Of a stretch of 64,000 bases of DNA, positions 24,081 to 33,456 are shown in pieces. Below the pieces are notes generated by a model, which made no database searches, was not told where the DNA came from, and saw nothing but the letters and a program-made list of their open reading frames with translations. The first letter of the stretch is position 1, and the number at the start of each line of letters is the position of its first letter. Source of the DNA: Geomesophilobacter sediminis (GTDB lineage Bacteria; Desulfobacterota; Desulfuromonadia; Geobacterales; Geobacteraceae); NCBI RefSeq assembly GCF_016458275.1, contig NZ_JAEMHM010000006.1:186001-250000 (forward strand), in the 5' to 3' direction. The position numbers and the translations under genes are program-made.

Positions 24081-24816
24081 GGCGTACGAGCAGGAGGCGC
24101 ACCGCAGCGTGCCTCTGTCCCGGGATGAGCTGGTGGTATCGCATCTCCCTTTGGTTAAGTTCATCGTGGACCGGATCGCCTCGTCACTCCCTCCACATCT
24201 GGATCGCGACGATCTCCGCAGCGCTGCGGTCATCGGGCTGATCTCGGCGGCCGAGCGCTTCGATCCCGCCCGCGGGGTGCAGTTCAAGACCTTCGCCGAG
24301 CAGCGGATCCGCGGCACCATCATGGACGAACTGCGCGCCCAGGACTGGCTGACCCGGTCCCTGCGGGACAAGTTCAAGAAGCTGGAGAAGGAGTTCGCCC
24401 TCCTGGAACAGCGTCTTGGCCGCAATCCCTCCTCGGAGGAGGTGGCCCAGGCGATGGGGCTGGAGTTGAAGGAATATTTCCGGCTCCTGGAGGAGATTCA
24501 CCTCCTCTCCTTCGTCAGTCTCGACGACGCCTGGCACGACGAAGACGGCGCCCCGTTCGGCCTTCTGGACGTTCTGGAGGACAAGGGGACCGAGAGCCCG
24601 CAAAACCAGATGATCGCGCGGCAGACCGTGGAGCGGCTTGCCGAGGCGATCGACACCCTCCCCGAGAAGGAGCGGATCGTCATCACCCTTTACTACTACG
24701 AGGAGCTCAACCTCAAGGAGATCGGCGCGGTCCTCGACCTCACCGAGTCGCGCATCTCGCAGCTGCACAGCCAGGCCATCGTCCGGCTGCGCGGCAAGAT
24801 GAAAAAGGTCGCCTAG
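24064..24816 (+). CDS. fliA: RNA polymerase sigma-28 factor FliA
   Basis: 250-aa flagellar sigma factor. Region 2 (LVKFIVDRIASSLP, GLISAAERFDPARGVQFKTF, IRGTIMDELRAQDW) and region 4 (LPEKERIVITLYYYEELNLK, IGAVLDLTESRISQLHSQA) are complete. AAGGAGTGGAGAAACC precedes ATG 24064. Its antagonist FlgM is encoded further down the same operon, and sigma-28-type promoters are visible before fliC, fliD and flaG. Confidence 0.96.
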   Translation: MNCLLKAYEQEAHRSVPLSRDELVVSHLPLVKFIVDRIASSLPPHLDRDDLRSAAVIGLISAAERFDPARGVQFKTFAEQRIRGTIMDELRAQDWLTRSLRDKFKKLEKEFALLEQRLGRNPSSEEVAQAMGLELKEYFRLLEEIHLLSFVSLDDAWHDEDGAPFGLLDVLEDKGTESPQNQMIARQTVERLAEAIDTLPEKERIVITLYYYEELNLKEIGAVLDLTESRISQLHSQAIVRLRGKMKKVA

Positions 24817-24832
24817 AGGCGGGAGGAACCAG

Positions 24833-25555
24833 ATGAACAGCGGCATGTACGCGGCCCTTTCCGGCAGCATCTCGGCGCAGAAGCGGTTGGAGGTCCTCAC
24901 CAACAACCTGGCCAACGCCAACACCACCGGCTTCAAGGCGGACCGGATCGAATTCCAGAGCCTTCTGGCCCAGAAAACCGGCGCCACGCCCAACAGCGAG
25001 ACTCCGGTCTTCTCCACCGAGACCTTCTCCACCGACTTCACCTCCGGGACGCTGCAGCACACCGAAAACCTGCTCGACGTCGCCCTCCAGGGGGACGGCT
25101 TCTTCGTGGTCAACACCCCCAACGGCCCGGCCTATACCCGGCAGGGGAACTTCCACCGCGCCGCGTCCGGGCGCATCGTCAATGCGGACGGCTACGAGGT
25201 CCAGGGGACCGGGAACCTGAGCGTGAACGCCTCGCGCATCGAGATTACCGGCAAAGGCGAGATCATGGCGGACGGGGTACAGCAGGGGACCCTCACGGTA
25301 GTCGACTTTCCGAAGCCGTACCAGATGAACAAGGTCGGCAACGGCCTCTTCGCTCCGGCCAACGCCCAGGCGGCGCCGACCGCGGTGACCACAACCGAGG
25401 TGAAGCAGGGGTACCTGGAAGGTTCCAACGTCCAGGTGGTCCGGGAGATGGCGCGGATGATCGAGGCCTCGCGCTACTTCGACATCTGCACCAGGGCGGT
25501 GCGCAACTACGACGACATCTCCTCCAAGGCCGCCAACGACCTCGGCAAGATCTAA
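24833..25555 (+). CDS. flgF: Flagellar proximal rod protein FlgF
   Basis: 240-aa rod protein of the flagellar basal body. N-terminal rod signature MNSGMYAALSGS and LTNNLANANTTGFKADR; C-terminal helix QGYLEGSNVQVVREMARMIE. FlgF rather than FlgG is inferred from shorter length and position directly before a longer flgG. Exported by the type III apparatus without a signal peptide. AGGCGGGAGGAACCAG precedes the ATG. Confidence 0.9.
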   Translation: MNSGMYAALSGSISAQKRLEVLTNNLANANTTGFKADRIEFQSLLAQKTGATPNSETPVFSTETFSTDFTSGTLQHTENLLDVALQGDGFFVVNTPNGPAYTRQGNFHRAASGRIVNADGYEVQGTGNLSVNASRIEITGKGEIMADGVQQGTLTVVDFPKPYQMNKVGNGLFAPANAQAAPTAVTTTEVKQGYLEGSNVQVVREMARMIEASRYFDICTRAVRNYDDISSKAANDLGKI

Positions 25556-25762
25556 CGAACAAGCATGCGTCACTTCAAGTTCTGAATACCGCGTTGGTTT
25601 TGGAATGGAGTTTGAATAGATAGACAGGGCGGGGTGATAACCGCGCTGCAGTTCAAACTTTTGACACCCGGCGCGGGACCTCGGAACTTTTTTTTTGATC
25701 TCATCGCCGTTCAACGTTGAACGTTGAACCTTGAACGTTGAACCCCAACAAGGAGCGAAAAC
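25556..25762. other. flgF-flgG gap with short tandem repeats and a T9 run
   Basis: No gene. It holds a small CCCG-GCG-CGGG hairpin (25673-25683), a run of nine T (25688-25696) and a cluster of overlapping GTTGAAC/TTGAACG units (25709-25744, palindromic at its start: GTTCAACGTTGAAC). It is the largest break inside the flhA-fliW operon. Confidence 0.6.
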
Positions 25763-26551
25763 ATGATTAGGGCCCTCTGGACGGCAGCCTCAGGGATGCA
25801 GGCGCAGCAGTTGAACATGGACGTGATCTCCAACAACCTCGCCAACTCGAACACGACGGGATTCAAGAAAAGCCGCGCCGATTTCCAGGACCTGATGTAC
25901 CAGAACCTGAAGACCACCGGGGCTCCGGCCACCAACTCCACCACCACCCCGACCGGGATCCAGGTGGGTCTCGGGGTGAAGCCGGCATCGGTCTCCAAGG
26001 TCTTCACCGCGGGGTCCATCACCCAGACCGGCAACGAGCTCGACATCGCCATCGAGGGGGACGGGTTCTTCCAGGTCCAGCAGGCTGACGGCACCACCGC
26101 CTACACCCGCGCCGGCACCTTCAAGAAGGACGGGACCGGCCGCATGGTGACTCCGGACGGCCAGCCGCTGCTCCCGGAGATCATCATCCCGAGCAACGCC
26201 ACCAAGATCAACATCGGGACCGACGGCACCGTGTCGGTGCAGCAGGCGGGGCAGAGCGCCCCGACCACGGTCGGCACCATCCAGCTCGCTTCGTTCCAGA
26301 ATCCTTCCGGCCTCTCCGCGATCGGCCGCAACCTCTTCCAGCAGAGCGACTCATCCGGGACCGCCACCACCGGCACCGCCGGGTTGAACGGCCTGGGGAC
26401 CCTGGACCAGGGGTACCTTGAGCAGAGTAACGTGAGCGTCGTCGAGGAGATGGTGAACATGATCGTCGGGCAGCGCGCCTACGAGATCAACTCCAAGGCG
26501 GTGCAGGCCGCCGACGAGATGCTGCAGCAGGCGGGCAACCTGAAAAGGTAA
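25763..26551 (+). CDS. flgG: Flagellar distal rod protein FlgG
   Basis: 262-aa distal rod protein, the standard FlgG length. [20 protein letters not shown] and [20 protein letters not shown] at the start, [19 protein letters not shown] in the middle, and the [19 protein letters not shown] helix at the end are characteristic. CAAGGAGCGAAAAC precedes the ATG. A fairly typical gene; followed 8 bases later by flgA. Confidence 0.96.
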   Translation: MIRALWTAASGMQAQQLNMDVISNNLANSNTTGFKKSRADFQDLMYQNLKTTGAPATNSTTTPTGIQVGLGVKPASVSKVFTAGSITQTGNELDIAIEGDGFFQVQQADGTTAYTRAGTFKKDGTGRMVTPDGQPLLPEIIIPSNATKINIGTDGTVSVQQAGQSAPTTVGTIQLASFQNPSGLSAIGRNLFQQSDSSGTATTGTAGLNGLGTLDQGYLEQSNVSVVEEMVNMIVGQRAYEINSKAVQAADEMLQQAGNLKR

Positions 26552-26559
26552 GTAAAGCT

Positions 26560-27264
26560 ATGCGTATCGTAACGTTGATTGTCCTTTGGTGCTGCCTCGC
26601 CCTCCCCGCCTTCGGGGAGCCCCTCCAGACCATTCCGGAGGCGAAGCTGCGCGGCGTGGTGCAGGATTTCCTGCTCAAAAAGAGCCAGGGCATCAACGCC
26701 GAAGTGAAGGTCAAGAAGGCCGTGGTCCCCGCGGAGCTGAAGCTCCCTGCGGGGACCGTCACCTACGAGGTGATCGCGCCGGAGCGCTGGGAAGGGTGGG
26801 GGAACACCAGCCTTGCCGTCGTGATCCGGGTCGACGACCAGGTGAAGAGAAACCTCACCGTTCCGGTGGAGGTGGAGGCGCTGACCGACATGGTCATCGC
26901 CAACCGCACCCTGGAGCGGGGCGAAGTGGTGCAGTCCTCCGACGTCTCGGTCGCCAAGCGCGACCTGGCCAAGGTCGGCGGGCGCTTTTGCCGCGACGTC
27001 TCGGAAGTGGTCGGGCTCCAGGTGAAAAGCGCCATCGGTGGGAACTCCCCGATGCGCCGGGATTACTTGGAGCGGGTGCCGCTGATCAAGAGCGGCCAGA
27101 TGGTGACCATCGTGGCGGAAAACGCGGTGGTCCGGATCACCGCGAGCGGCAGGGCCAAGACCTCGGGCGCGGCCGGCGATCTCATCGCCGTTTTGAACCT
27201 GAGTTCGCAAAAAGAGATCGCTGCGCGGGTCGTGGACTCGTCGACGGTCCAGGTGGATTTCTGA
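26560..27264 (+). CDS. flgA: Flagellar P-ring assembly chaperone FlgA
   Basis: 234-aa periplasmic chaperone for FlgI P-ring formation. A short signal peptide (MRIVTLIVLWCCLALPAFG) is followed by the FlgA/SAF region: PVEVEALTDMVIANRTLERG, then DLAKVGGRFCRDVSEVVGL and an end ASGRAKTSGAAGDLI. A single SAF-like domain is typical. Tight spacing with flgG and flgH. Confidence 0.92.
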   Translation: MRIVTLIVLWCCLALPAFGEPLQTIPEAKLRGVVQDFLLKKSQGINAEVKVKKAVVPAELKLPAGTVTYEVIAPERWEGWGNTSLAVVIRVDDQVKRNLTVPVEVEALTDMVIANRTLERGEVVQSSDVSVAKRDLAKVGGRFCRDVSEVVGLQVKSAIGGNSPMRRDYLERVPLIKSGQMVTIVAENAVVRITASGRAKTSGAAGDLIAVLNLSSQKEIAARVVDSSTVQVDF

Positions 27265-27265
27265 C

Positions 27266-27955
27266 ATGCAGACGACAAAGATCAAAGTTTTGACGCTGGC
27301 GGGGTGCCTGGCGGTGCTGGCCCTTTGCGGGTGCTCGCATACCGAGACCGAGGTGCGGACCCCAAGCTTCGACCAGCAGATAGCCGCGCCGCCGGTGAAC
27401 TACAACACGGGCTCCATCTGGCAGGCGAGCTCCACCGGGATCGCCGAGGACGTGAAGGCACGCCGCCGCGGCGACATCATCACCGTGGTGATCTCGGAAA
27501 ACGCCACCGCGAGCAAGCAGGCCTCGACCGGGACCGCGCGCTCCTCCTCGCTCGGTGGCGGGATCAACAACCTGTTCGGGCTGGAGAAGACCGGGATCAA
27601 GAACTGGCTCGACCTCGCCAACCTGATCAACGCGACCTACGACTCGAAGTTCGCCGGCAGCGGCTCCACTTCGCGTCAGGAGACCCTGAACGCGACCATC
27701 TCCGCCAAGGTGGTGGAGGTGATCCCCAACGGGAACTTCATGATCGAGGGGCGGCGCAGCGTGAAGGTGAACAACGAGGACCAGATCATCGTGCTGACCG
27801 GGACGATCCGGCCGCGCGACATCAGCGCCGACAACAGCGTGAGCTCCGCGCTGATCGCCGACGCGAGGATTGCCTACTCCGGCAAGGGGGTGATCAGCGA
27901 CCGGCAGAACCCGGGCTGGCTGCTGAACCTCTTCGACAAGATCTGGCCGTTCTAA
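27266..27955 (+). CDS. flgH: Flagellar L-ring lipoprotein FlgH
   Basis: 229-aa outer-membrane L-ring protein. The signal peptide ends in LCGC with the lipidated Cys23, an acceptable lipobox variant. Family blocks: ARRRGDIITVVISENATASK, TISAKVVEVIPNGNFMIEG, RPRDISADNSVSSALIADAR, and the ending GWLLNLFDKIWPF. One base separates it from flgA. Confidence 0.95.
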   Translation: MQTTKIKVLTLAGCLAVLALCGCSHTETEVRTPSFDQQIAAPPVNYNTGSIWQASSTGIAEDVKARRRGDIITVVISENATASKQASTGTARSSSLGGGINNLFGLEKTGIKNWLDLANLINATYDSKFAGSGSTSRQETLNATISAKVVEVIPNGNFMIEGRRSVKVNNEDQIIVLTGTIRPRDISADNSVSSALIADARIAYSGKGVISDRQNPGWLLNLFDKIWPF

Positions 27956-27973
27956 CCAAGGCTTAAGAGTCCT

Positions 27974-28007
27974 CCCTGCGGCGGGTCGGATCGGTCCCGC
28001 CGCAGGG
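27974..28007 (+). promoter_or_regulatory. 12-bp hairpin between flgH and flgI
   Basis: CCCTGCGGCGGG pairs perfectly with CCCGCCGCAGGG around a 10-base loop. No T-run follows, so it is more likely an mRNA-stabilising or processing structure than a terminator. Confidence 0.55.
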
Positions 28008-28030
28008 GAGAAAGATGACAGGATGTTGCC

Positions 28031-29128
28031 ATGAAAGCTAAAACCCTACTCGCCATCGTTGCCCTTTTGCTGGCCTTGCCGCTGGCGGCGCAGGCCGCCC
28101 GCATCAAGGACATCGCCTCCTTTGACGGGGTGCGCGACAACCAGATCATTGGCTACGGCCTCGTGGTCGGGCTCAACGGCACCGGCGACTCGCAGCAGAC
28201 CTTCTTCCCGGTCCAGTCTCTGGCGAATGCCCTGGAGCGGATGGGGGTCACCATCAACAAGGGGAGCATCACGGTCAAAAACGTGGCCGCGGTCATGGTG
28301 ACGGCAAACCTCCCTCCGTTTGCCAAGCAGGGGAACAAGCTCGACGTCCTGGTCAGCTCCCTGGGCGATGCGACGAGCCTTGCCGGCGGGACGCTGCTCA
28401 TGGCGCCTTTGAAGGGTGGCGACTCCCAGATCTACGCGGTGGCGCAGGGAGCGGTCCTGACGAACTCCTTCTCCTATTCGGGGCAGGCGGCTTCCGCCCA
28501 GAAGAACCATCCCACCGCGGGCACCATCCCGGGGGGCGGTCTCGTGGAGCGCGAACTTCCCAACGTCCTCGCCGACAAGCAGAACCTCCGTCTCAACCTG
28601 CACCAGGCTGACTTCACCACCGCGGAGCGGATCGCCCAGGCGGTCAACACCGCCTTCGGCGCGCAGACCGCGGCGCTAACCGATCCCGGCTCGGTCCAAC
28701 TCGCCGTCCCGGCCGCCTACCGCGGCAGGGTGGTCCAGTTCGTCGCCGACCTGGAGCGGCTCGACGTGAACCCGGACGTCCCCGCCCGGGTGGTCATGAA
28801 CGAGCGGACCGGCACCATCGTCATGGGAGAAAACGTCCGCATCTCTACCGTGGCGGTCTCCCACGGCAACCTCACCGTCGTGGTCAAGGAGACCCCGCAG
28901 GTCTCCCAGCCCGGCCCGCTTTCCAGCGGGACCACCACCACGGTCCCGAGGACCAGTATCAAGGTCAAGGAGGACCGGGTGAACCTCTCCCTGCTTCGGG
29001 AAGGGGCGAACCTGGGCGACGTGGTCCGGGGGCTCAACCTCCTCGGGGTCACCCCGCGCGACCTGATCGGGATCATGCAGGCGATCAAGGCGGCCGGCGC
29101 GCTCAACGCCGAGCTGACCGTCCTCTAA
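28031..29128 (+). CDS. flgI: Flagellar P-ring protein FlgI
   Basis: 365-aa periplasmic P-ring subunit with a Sec signal peptide (MKAKTLLAIVALLLALPLAA-QA). Family motifs: IKDIASFDGVRDNQIIGYGL, VVGLNGTGDS, VTANLPPFAKQG, VVMNERTGTIVMGENVRIS, and the typical end IIQAI-like IGIMQAIKAAGALNAEL. FlgA, encoded upstream, assists its assembly; L-ring FlgH is its neighbour. Normal length. Confidence 0.96.
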   Translation: MKAKTLLAIVALLLALPLAAQAARIKDIASFDGVRDNQIIGYGLVVGLNGTGDSQQTFFPVQSLANALERMGVTINKGSITVKNVAAVMVTANLPPFAKQGNKLDVLVSSLGDATSLAGGTLLMAPLKGGDSQIYAVAQGAVLTNSFSYSGQAASAQKNHPTAGTIPGGGLVERELPNVLADKQNLRLNLHQADFTTAERIAQAVNTAFGAQTAALTDPGSVQLAVPAAYRGRVVQFVADLERLDVNPDVPARVVMNERTGTIVMGENVRISTVAVSHGNLTVVVKETPQVSQPGPLSSGTTTTVPRTSIKVKEDRVNLSLLREGANLGDVVRGLNLLGVTPRDLIGIMQAIKAAGALNAELTVL

Positions 29129-29137
29129 GGAGCAGCG

Positions 29138-29488
29138 ATGGATCTCAAGGCAGTCCCCAACGCGGCGCTTCCCCAGCAGGAGCTGCCGGTTACGAATTCT
29201 CTCAAGGTTTCCCCCCAGTCCGCCGAAAAGGAACGTGTCGCCATAAAAAAGGCGGCGCACGAGTTCGAGGCCATGTTCGTCGAGATGATGATGAAGTCGA
29301 TGCGGGGCACCGTCGGCAACGACCCCCTGACCGGCGGCGGGCACGGCGAGGAGACCTTCCGCTCCATGCTCGACCAGGAGTACGCCCAGTCGGCAACCCG
29401 GGGGCAGGGGCTCGGCATCGCGACGGCGATCGAGCGGGAGCTGATGCGGCGCAACGTAGCCGCCAAAGGGGGTAACGGTGCGGATTGA
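29138..29488 (+). CDS. flgJ: Rod-binding protein, short FlgJ without muramidase domain
   Basis: 116 aa, corresponding only to the N-terminal rod-capping half of enteric FlgJ: AAHEFEAMFVEMMMKSMRGT and FRSMLDQEYAQSATRGQGLG IATAIE. The glucosaminidase half is absent, as in many alpha- and deltaproteobacteria, so a separate hydrolase must open the wall. Its 3' end overlaps flgM by 11 bases. Confidence 0.9.
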   Translation: MDLKAVPNAALPQQELPVTNSLKVSPQSAEKERVAIKKAAHEFEAMFVEMMMKSMRGTVGNDPLTGGGHGEETFRSMLDQEYAQSATRGQGLGIATAIERELMRRNVAAKGGNGAD

Positions 29489-29789
29489 CTCAAACCAGCC
29501 CTACGTGGTGAACATTTCGGGGCCCAAAGCCCCCAGCGCGGTAACCGGCGCGGCGGCCGCCAGCAAGAGCGCCTCCGCCCAGCAGGCCACCGCCACCCGC
29601 GGTGGCGACCGCGTGGTTCTTTCGGCGCAGAGCCGGGAAATCAGCCGCCTGACCCAGGCCCTGGACCAGTTGCCCGAGGTCCGGGCGGACCAGGTGGCCC
29701 TGGCCAAGCAAAGGATGCAAAACGGCAGCGACCGGGTCGATGCGACCGCGGTGGCGCAGAAATTCGTGGACAGCTTCAAACGGGGCTAA
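29478..29789 (+). CDS. flgM: Anti-sigma-28 factor FlgM
   Basis: 103-aa small protein with a disordered Ala/Ser-rich N-terminal half and the sigma-28-binding C-terminal helices (DRVVLSAQSREISRLTQAL, PEVRADQVALAKQRM, then QKFVDSFKRG). It holds FliA inactive until exported through the completed hook. The start is GTG 29478 within the end of flgJ. Its target fliA is in the same operon. Confidence 0.9.
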   Translation: MRIDSNQPYVVNISGPKAPSAVTGAAAASKSASAQQATATRGGDRVVLSAQSREISRLTQALDQLPEVRADQVALAKQRMQNGSDRVDATAVAQKFVDSFKRG

Positions 29790-29859
29790 CCCCGTCGACA
29801 CCTGGTACCCGCCACCGTTCCCCTCCAAGGAGGGAGGGCGCGGCAAAGGGAGATGACTC

Positions 29860-30354
29860 ATGGCACACGTGCTGGACCTATTGACCACCCTCTCCGAAAA
29901 GGAGCGCCTGCTGGAAGAAATGCTGGCGGTGCTCGAAGCGGAAAGAAACTGCATCCTCACCCGCGATCTGGACGGCCTGGACGAGCAGGTGGAGAAGAAG
30001 ATCGCCCTGTTCGCCTCGCTCGAAGAGCTCGGTGAGCAGGCCCGCGGACTGGTTTTCGAGATGGCGGCGGATCTTCAGATTCCCGACGCCAAATCCCTTT
30101 CCCCGGTCATCGCCCGGCTCGACGAGCCGCAGCGCGAGTCCCTGCAGGGGGTGCAGCGGGTCCTTCTGGACCGCGGCGCCGTGGTTCAGAAGATGCTGAC
30201 CGCCAATGCGGACCTATTAAACGGGGCGCTGCAGACGGTCACCCAGTCGCTCAACTTCTTCGCCAACATCTTCAACCCGGGCAATACCTACGGCAATGCC
30301 GGGAAGATCGTCGGCAGCGGCGCCCGTCCCGCCATGATCTCCAGGGGGGCGTAA
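29860..30354 (+). CDS. flgN: Flagellar export chaperone FlgN
   Basis: 164-aa helical protein (LLTTLSEKERLLEEMLAVLE, then [20 protein letters not shown]) of the FlgN family, the chaperone for hook-filament junction proteins FlgK and FlgL encoded directly downstream. A family A-like palindrome (CCCCTCCAAGGAGGGAGGG) lies just before its start, in the 70-base gap after flgM. One base separates it from flgK. Confidence 0.88.
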   Translation: MAHVLDLLTTLSEKERLLEEMLAVLEAERNCILTRDLDGLDEQVEKKIALFASLEELGEQARGLVFEMAADLQIPDAKSLSPVIARLDEPQRESLQGVQRVLLDRGAVVQKMLTANADLLNGALQTVTQSLNFFANIFNPGNTYGNAGKIVGSGARPAMISRGA

Positions 30355-30355
30355 G

Positions 30356-31783
30356 ATGTCGATCAACAGCCTGCTCAATACCGCCCTCTCCAGCCTCAAC
30401 GCGCAGAACATCGCCATCGAGGTCTCCGGCGAGAACATCACCAACGTCAACACCGACGGCTACTCGCGTCAGACCGCGGTCATCGAAACCGCGCCGACCT
30501 CCCTGGAGAGCGGCTTTCCGCTGGGGAGCGGGGTGAAGGTTTCCACCATCCAGCGATCCTACGACAGTTTCCTGCAGGCCCAGCTGATGGCGGCCAACTC
30601 GACCAGCGGCCAGGGCCAGACCATCAGCGATGCGCTGCAGACGGTCCAGCCGCTGTTCAACGACCTGACCACCGACGGTCTGGGTAAGTCGCTGCAGTCC
30701 TTCTTCAACTCCTACCAGGATCTTGCCGCCAACGCCCAGGGGGTGCCGGAGCGCGAGGCGGTCTTGTCAAACGCCCAGCAGTTGGTCGATGACTTCCACC
30801 GGATCAACACCAACCTGACCGACCTGAAGAACAACATGAACCAGTCGTTGATCCAGATCACCTCAAACGTCAACGACGACCTGAACCAGATCGCGTCGCT
30901 CAACTCGACCATCATGCAGACCGAGGCCAACGGCGGCACCGCCAACGAGATGCGGGACCAGCGCGAGCTGATCATGCGCCAGCTCTCCGAGCAGGTGGGG
31001 GTGAAGTTTTCTGACAACTCCGACGGGACGGTGAGTGTGAGCCTCCCCACCGGCCAGGCGCTGGTCACCGGGAAGCAGGCGGCGCAGCTTTCGCTGCAGA
31101 CCAACGCGACGACCGGCTATTACAACGTCATGCTCACCCCTCCGGGGGGGGGCGGGGCGACCGATGTGACCGCCACCATCGGCGGGACCAACAACAGCCA
31201 GGGCAACATTGGCGGGACGCTGCAGGTCCGCGACGTCGTGGTGAACAAGTACCTCTCCCAGCTCGACGAGCTCGCCTCGACCGTCGCCAACCAGGTGAAC
31301 GCGGTCCAGTCCACCGGCTATGGTCTCACCAGCGCCTCCACCGGGATCAACATGTTCACTCCTCCCGCCGCGGTATCCGGATACAGCGCCTCGATCGCGG
31401 TGAACATCACCAACACCGACGACATCGCGGCGGCCAATGCGGACCCGGCCACCGGCGGCACCGGCAACAACAACAACGCCCAGTCGCTGGCCGCACTCTA
31501 CACCAAGAGCCTCTCGATGAGCACCGGGACCACTACGCTGGGCGATTTCTACAACAGCGTGGTCGGCGGTATCGGGGTCGACGTCCAGAGCGCCCAGCGT
31601 TCACAGACCCAGGCGGGCCAGATCGTCACCCAGCTCAACAACCAGCGGGAGTCCCAGTCCGGCGTTTCGCTCGACGAGGAGCTGGTCAACCTGACCAAGT
31701 ACCAGAAGGCCTACCAAGGCGCGGCCAAGGTCATCAACGTCGGCGCCGAGATGTTCGATACGGTGCTCAGCCTGATCCAGTAA
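30356..31783 (+). CDS. flgK: Hook-filament junction protein FlgK (HAP1)
   Basis: 475-aa junction protein. N-terminal SLLNTALSSLNAQNIAIEVS and NVNTDGYSRQ, and C-terminal VSLDEELVNLTKYQKAYQGA AKVINVG are the conserved flagellar-axial ends; the middle is low-complexity and Gly/Thr/Asn-rich (GGGGATDVTATIGGTNNSQG). Exported by the type III apparatus with the help of FlgN. Typical length. Confidence 0.95.
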   Translation: MSINSLLNTALSSLNAQNIAIEVSGENITNVNTDGYSRQTAVIETAPTSLESGFPLGSGVKVSTIQRSYDSFLQAQLMAANSTSGQGQTISDALQTVQPLFNDLTTDGLGKSLQSFFNSYQDLAANAQGVPEREAVLSNAQQLVDDFHRINTNLTDLKNNMNQSLIQITSNVNDDLNQIASLNSTIMQTEANGGTANEMRDQRELIMRQLSEQVGVKFSDNSDGTVSVSLPTGQALVTGKQAAQLSLQTNATTGYYNVMLTPPGGGGATDVTATIGGTNNSQGNIGGTLQVRDVVVNKYLSQLDELASTVANQVNAVQSTGYGLTSASTGINMFTPPAAVSGYSASIAVNITNTDDIAAANADPATGGTGNNNNAQSLAALYTKSLSMSTGTTTLGDFYNSVVGGIGVDVQSAQRSQTQAGQIVTQLNNQRESQSGVSLDEELVNLTKYQKAYQGAAKVINVGAEMFDTVLSLIQ

Positions 31784-31805
31784 CAACGCGAAAGGGGAAA
31801 AAGCC

Positions 31806-32705
31806 ATGCGCGTGACGCAAAATACCGCCGCCAACCAAGTGCTCAACAGCCTGCAGATCATCCTGCAGCGCCAGACCGACCTGCAGGAGCAGGCGTCTTC
31901 CGGGTACAAGATCAGCAACCCCGGCGACGATCCGATCGCCGCCCAGCAGATCCTGCACTTGAAGTCGCTCAGCAGCGCCAACGACCAGTACTCGAAGAAC
32001 ATCACCAATGCGAACTCGGCCCTCACCATGGCTGATTCCACAATGTCCTCCATCGGCGACGTCCTGGTCCGGGCCAAGGAGATCGGCCTCTCCATGTCCA
32101 GCGACACCAACAGCTCCGATTCCCGGGCCGCCGCGATCAACGAGTTGCAGCAGCTCCGCTCCCAGGTAATCACCCTCGGGAACACCCAGTTCAACGGGAA
32201 GTACATCTTCGGCGGGTTCAAAAACGACACCGCCCCGTTCGACCCGACCACCGGCGCCTTCTCCGGCGACAACAACCAGATCAACATCCAGATCGACCAG
32301 ACCTCGTCGGTTGGGATCAACTATTCCGGCGAGAAGCTGATCTCCGGCGGGAACCCTCCGGGAAGTACGGGGACCGACATCATCGGCACCTTCGATGCCA
32401 TGATCGCCGGGCTGCAGGCTGGGAGTACCACCGCGGTCCAGGGACAGTTGGACAACCTGGACAACGCCCGCAGCCAGGTCCTCAACGCCCGGGCCGACAT
32501 CGGGGCCCGGATCAACCGGCTCACCAGCGCAAGTTCCGTGAACGACAACATGAACCTCGGCGTGACCAAGGTCCTTTCCAGCGTTCAGAACGTCGATTTC
32601 GTCCAGGTGGTCAGTGATCTGGCCAAGCAGCAGACCGCATTCCAGGCCGCCGAGGCCGCCTCGGCCAAGGTGTTGCAGGTTTCGCTACTCGACTACCTGA
32701 AGTAG
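31806..32705 (+). CDS. flgL: Hook-filament junction protein FlgL (HAP3)
   Basis: 299-aa flagellin-like junction protein: MRVTQNTAANQVLNSLQIIL, KISNPGDDPIAAQQILHLKS and the end DLAKQQTAFQAAEAASAKVL with the shared flagellin C-terminal fold. AAAGGGGAAAAAGCC precedes the ATG. csrA starts 25 bases after the stop. Confidence 0.95.
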   Translation: MRVTQNTAANQVLNSLQIILQRQTDLQEQASSGYKISNPGDDPIAAQQILHLKSLSSANDQYSKNITNANSALTMADSTMSSIGDVLVRAKEIGLSMSSDTNSSDSRAAAINELQQLRSQVITLGNTQFNGKYIFGGFKNDTAPFDPTTGAFSGDNNQINIQIDQTSSVGINYSGEKLISGGNPPGSTGTDIIGTFDAMIAGLQAGSTTAVQGQLDNLDNARSQVLNARADIGARINRLTSASSVNDNMNLGVTKVLSSVQNVDFVQVVSDLAKQQTAFQAAEAASAKVLQVSLLDYLK

Positions 32706-32730
32706 GTCCACCGGGACCAAAGGTTCTTTT

Positions 32731-32970
32731 ATGCTGGTTCTCTCCAGAAAAGTAGGTGAAGTCATCGCCATCGGCGACCAGATCTCGGTGACCGTCGTCG
32801 AGGTCAAGGGGGGGACGGTCCGCCTTGGCATCACGGCCCCCCAGGACATGACCATCTACCGTCAGGAGATCTATCTTAAGGTGCAACAGGAAAACAAGCA
32901 GGCCGCGGACTGGAACCTCGATGATCTGGAACGGATCGCGGCCCTGGCCGGCACCGGAGAAAAAGAATGA
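32731..32970 (+). CDS. csrA: Carbon storage / flagellin mRNA regulator CsrA
   Basis: 79-aa RNA-binding dimer. RNA-contact residues Leu4 and Arg44 are present (MLVLSRKVGE, IYRQEIYLKV). The acidic C-terminal tail is somewhat longer than in E. coli, as in FliW-partnered CsrA proteins. It overlaps fliW by 4 bases. It likely represses fliC translation at the leader sites at 33807-33840 and is antagonised by FliW (inferred from the Bacillus subtilis CsrA-FliW-Hag switch). Confidence 0.95.
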   Translation: MLVLSRKVGEVIAIGDQISVTVVEVKGGTVRLGITAPQDMTIYRQEIYLKVQQENKQAADWNLDDLERIAALAGTGEKE

Positions 32971-33434
32971 GCTTGATCAAGGTACCGTCGACCCGTTTCG
33001 GGGAGCAGGAGATAGAAGAAGAAAAAGTCATCCGGATGCCGGAGGGGATGCTCGGCTTTCCGGACAAGCGCTTCGTGCTGCTGACTCCCCCAAAGCCGGG
33101 GCCTTTCCTGTGGTTCCAGTCGGCGGAGGATCCGAACCTCGCCTTCGTCGTGGTCGATGCCAAAGAGTGCGTGCCGGAATTGACCTTTCCACTGACATCG
33201 GACGAGTTCCAAAAACTGGAGCTGGACCCGGAGCGACCGGACCTGATCTTTCTCCTGGTCGTCACGATGGCTCCCGACCCGTTGGATATCACCGTCAACC
33301 TGCAGGGCCCGATCGCTCTCAATGCCGAAAAGCTGATCGCCAAGCAGATCGTCCTGGACGGTGTCAATTACACGACGCGGCACCCCTTTTTCGCCCCTGC
33401 GGCCCGCCAGGCGGCGGGACGCGACACCGCGTAA
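32967..33434 (+). CDS. fliW: Flagellar assembly factor FliW
   Basis: 155-aa FliW: RFGEQEIEEEKVIRMPEGML, then GFPDKRFVLL, PFLWFQSAEDPNLAFVVVDA and a C-terminal LNAEKLIAKQIVLDGVNYTT. FliW binds flagellin or CsrA alternately. Placement csrA-fliW directly before fliC supports that switch. Last gene of the long operon; a terminator follows at 33590. Confidence 0.95.
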   Translation: MSLIKVPSTRFGEQEIEEEKVIRMPEGMLGFPDKRFVLLTPPKPGPFLWFQSAEDPNLAFVVVDAKECVPELTFPLTSDEFQKLELDPERPDLIFLLVVTMAPDPLDITVNLQGPIALNAEKLIAKQIVLDGVNYTTRHPFFAPAARQAAGRDTA

Positions 33435-33456
33435 TCAAGGTTTCAGGCCGTGGTTT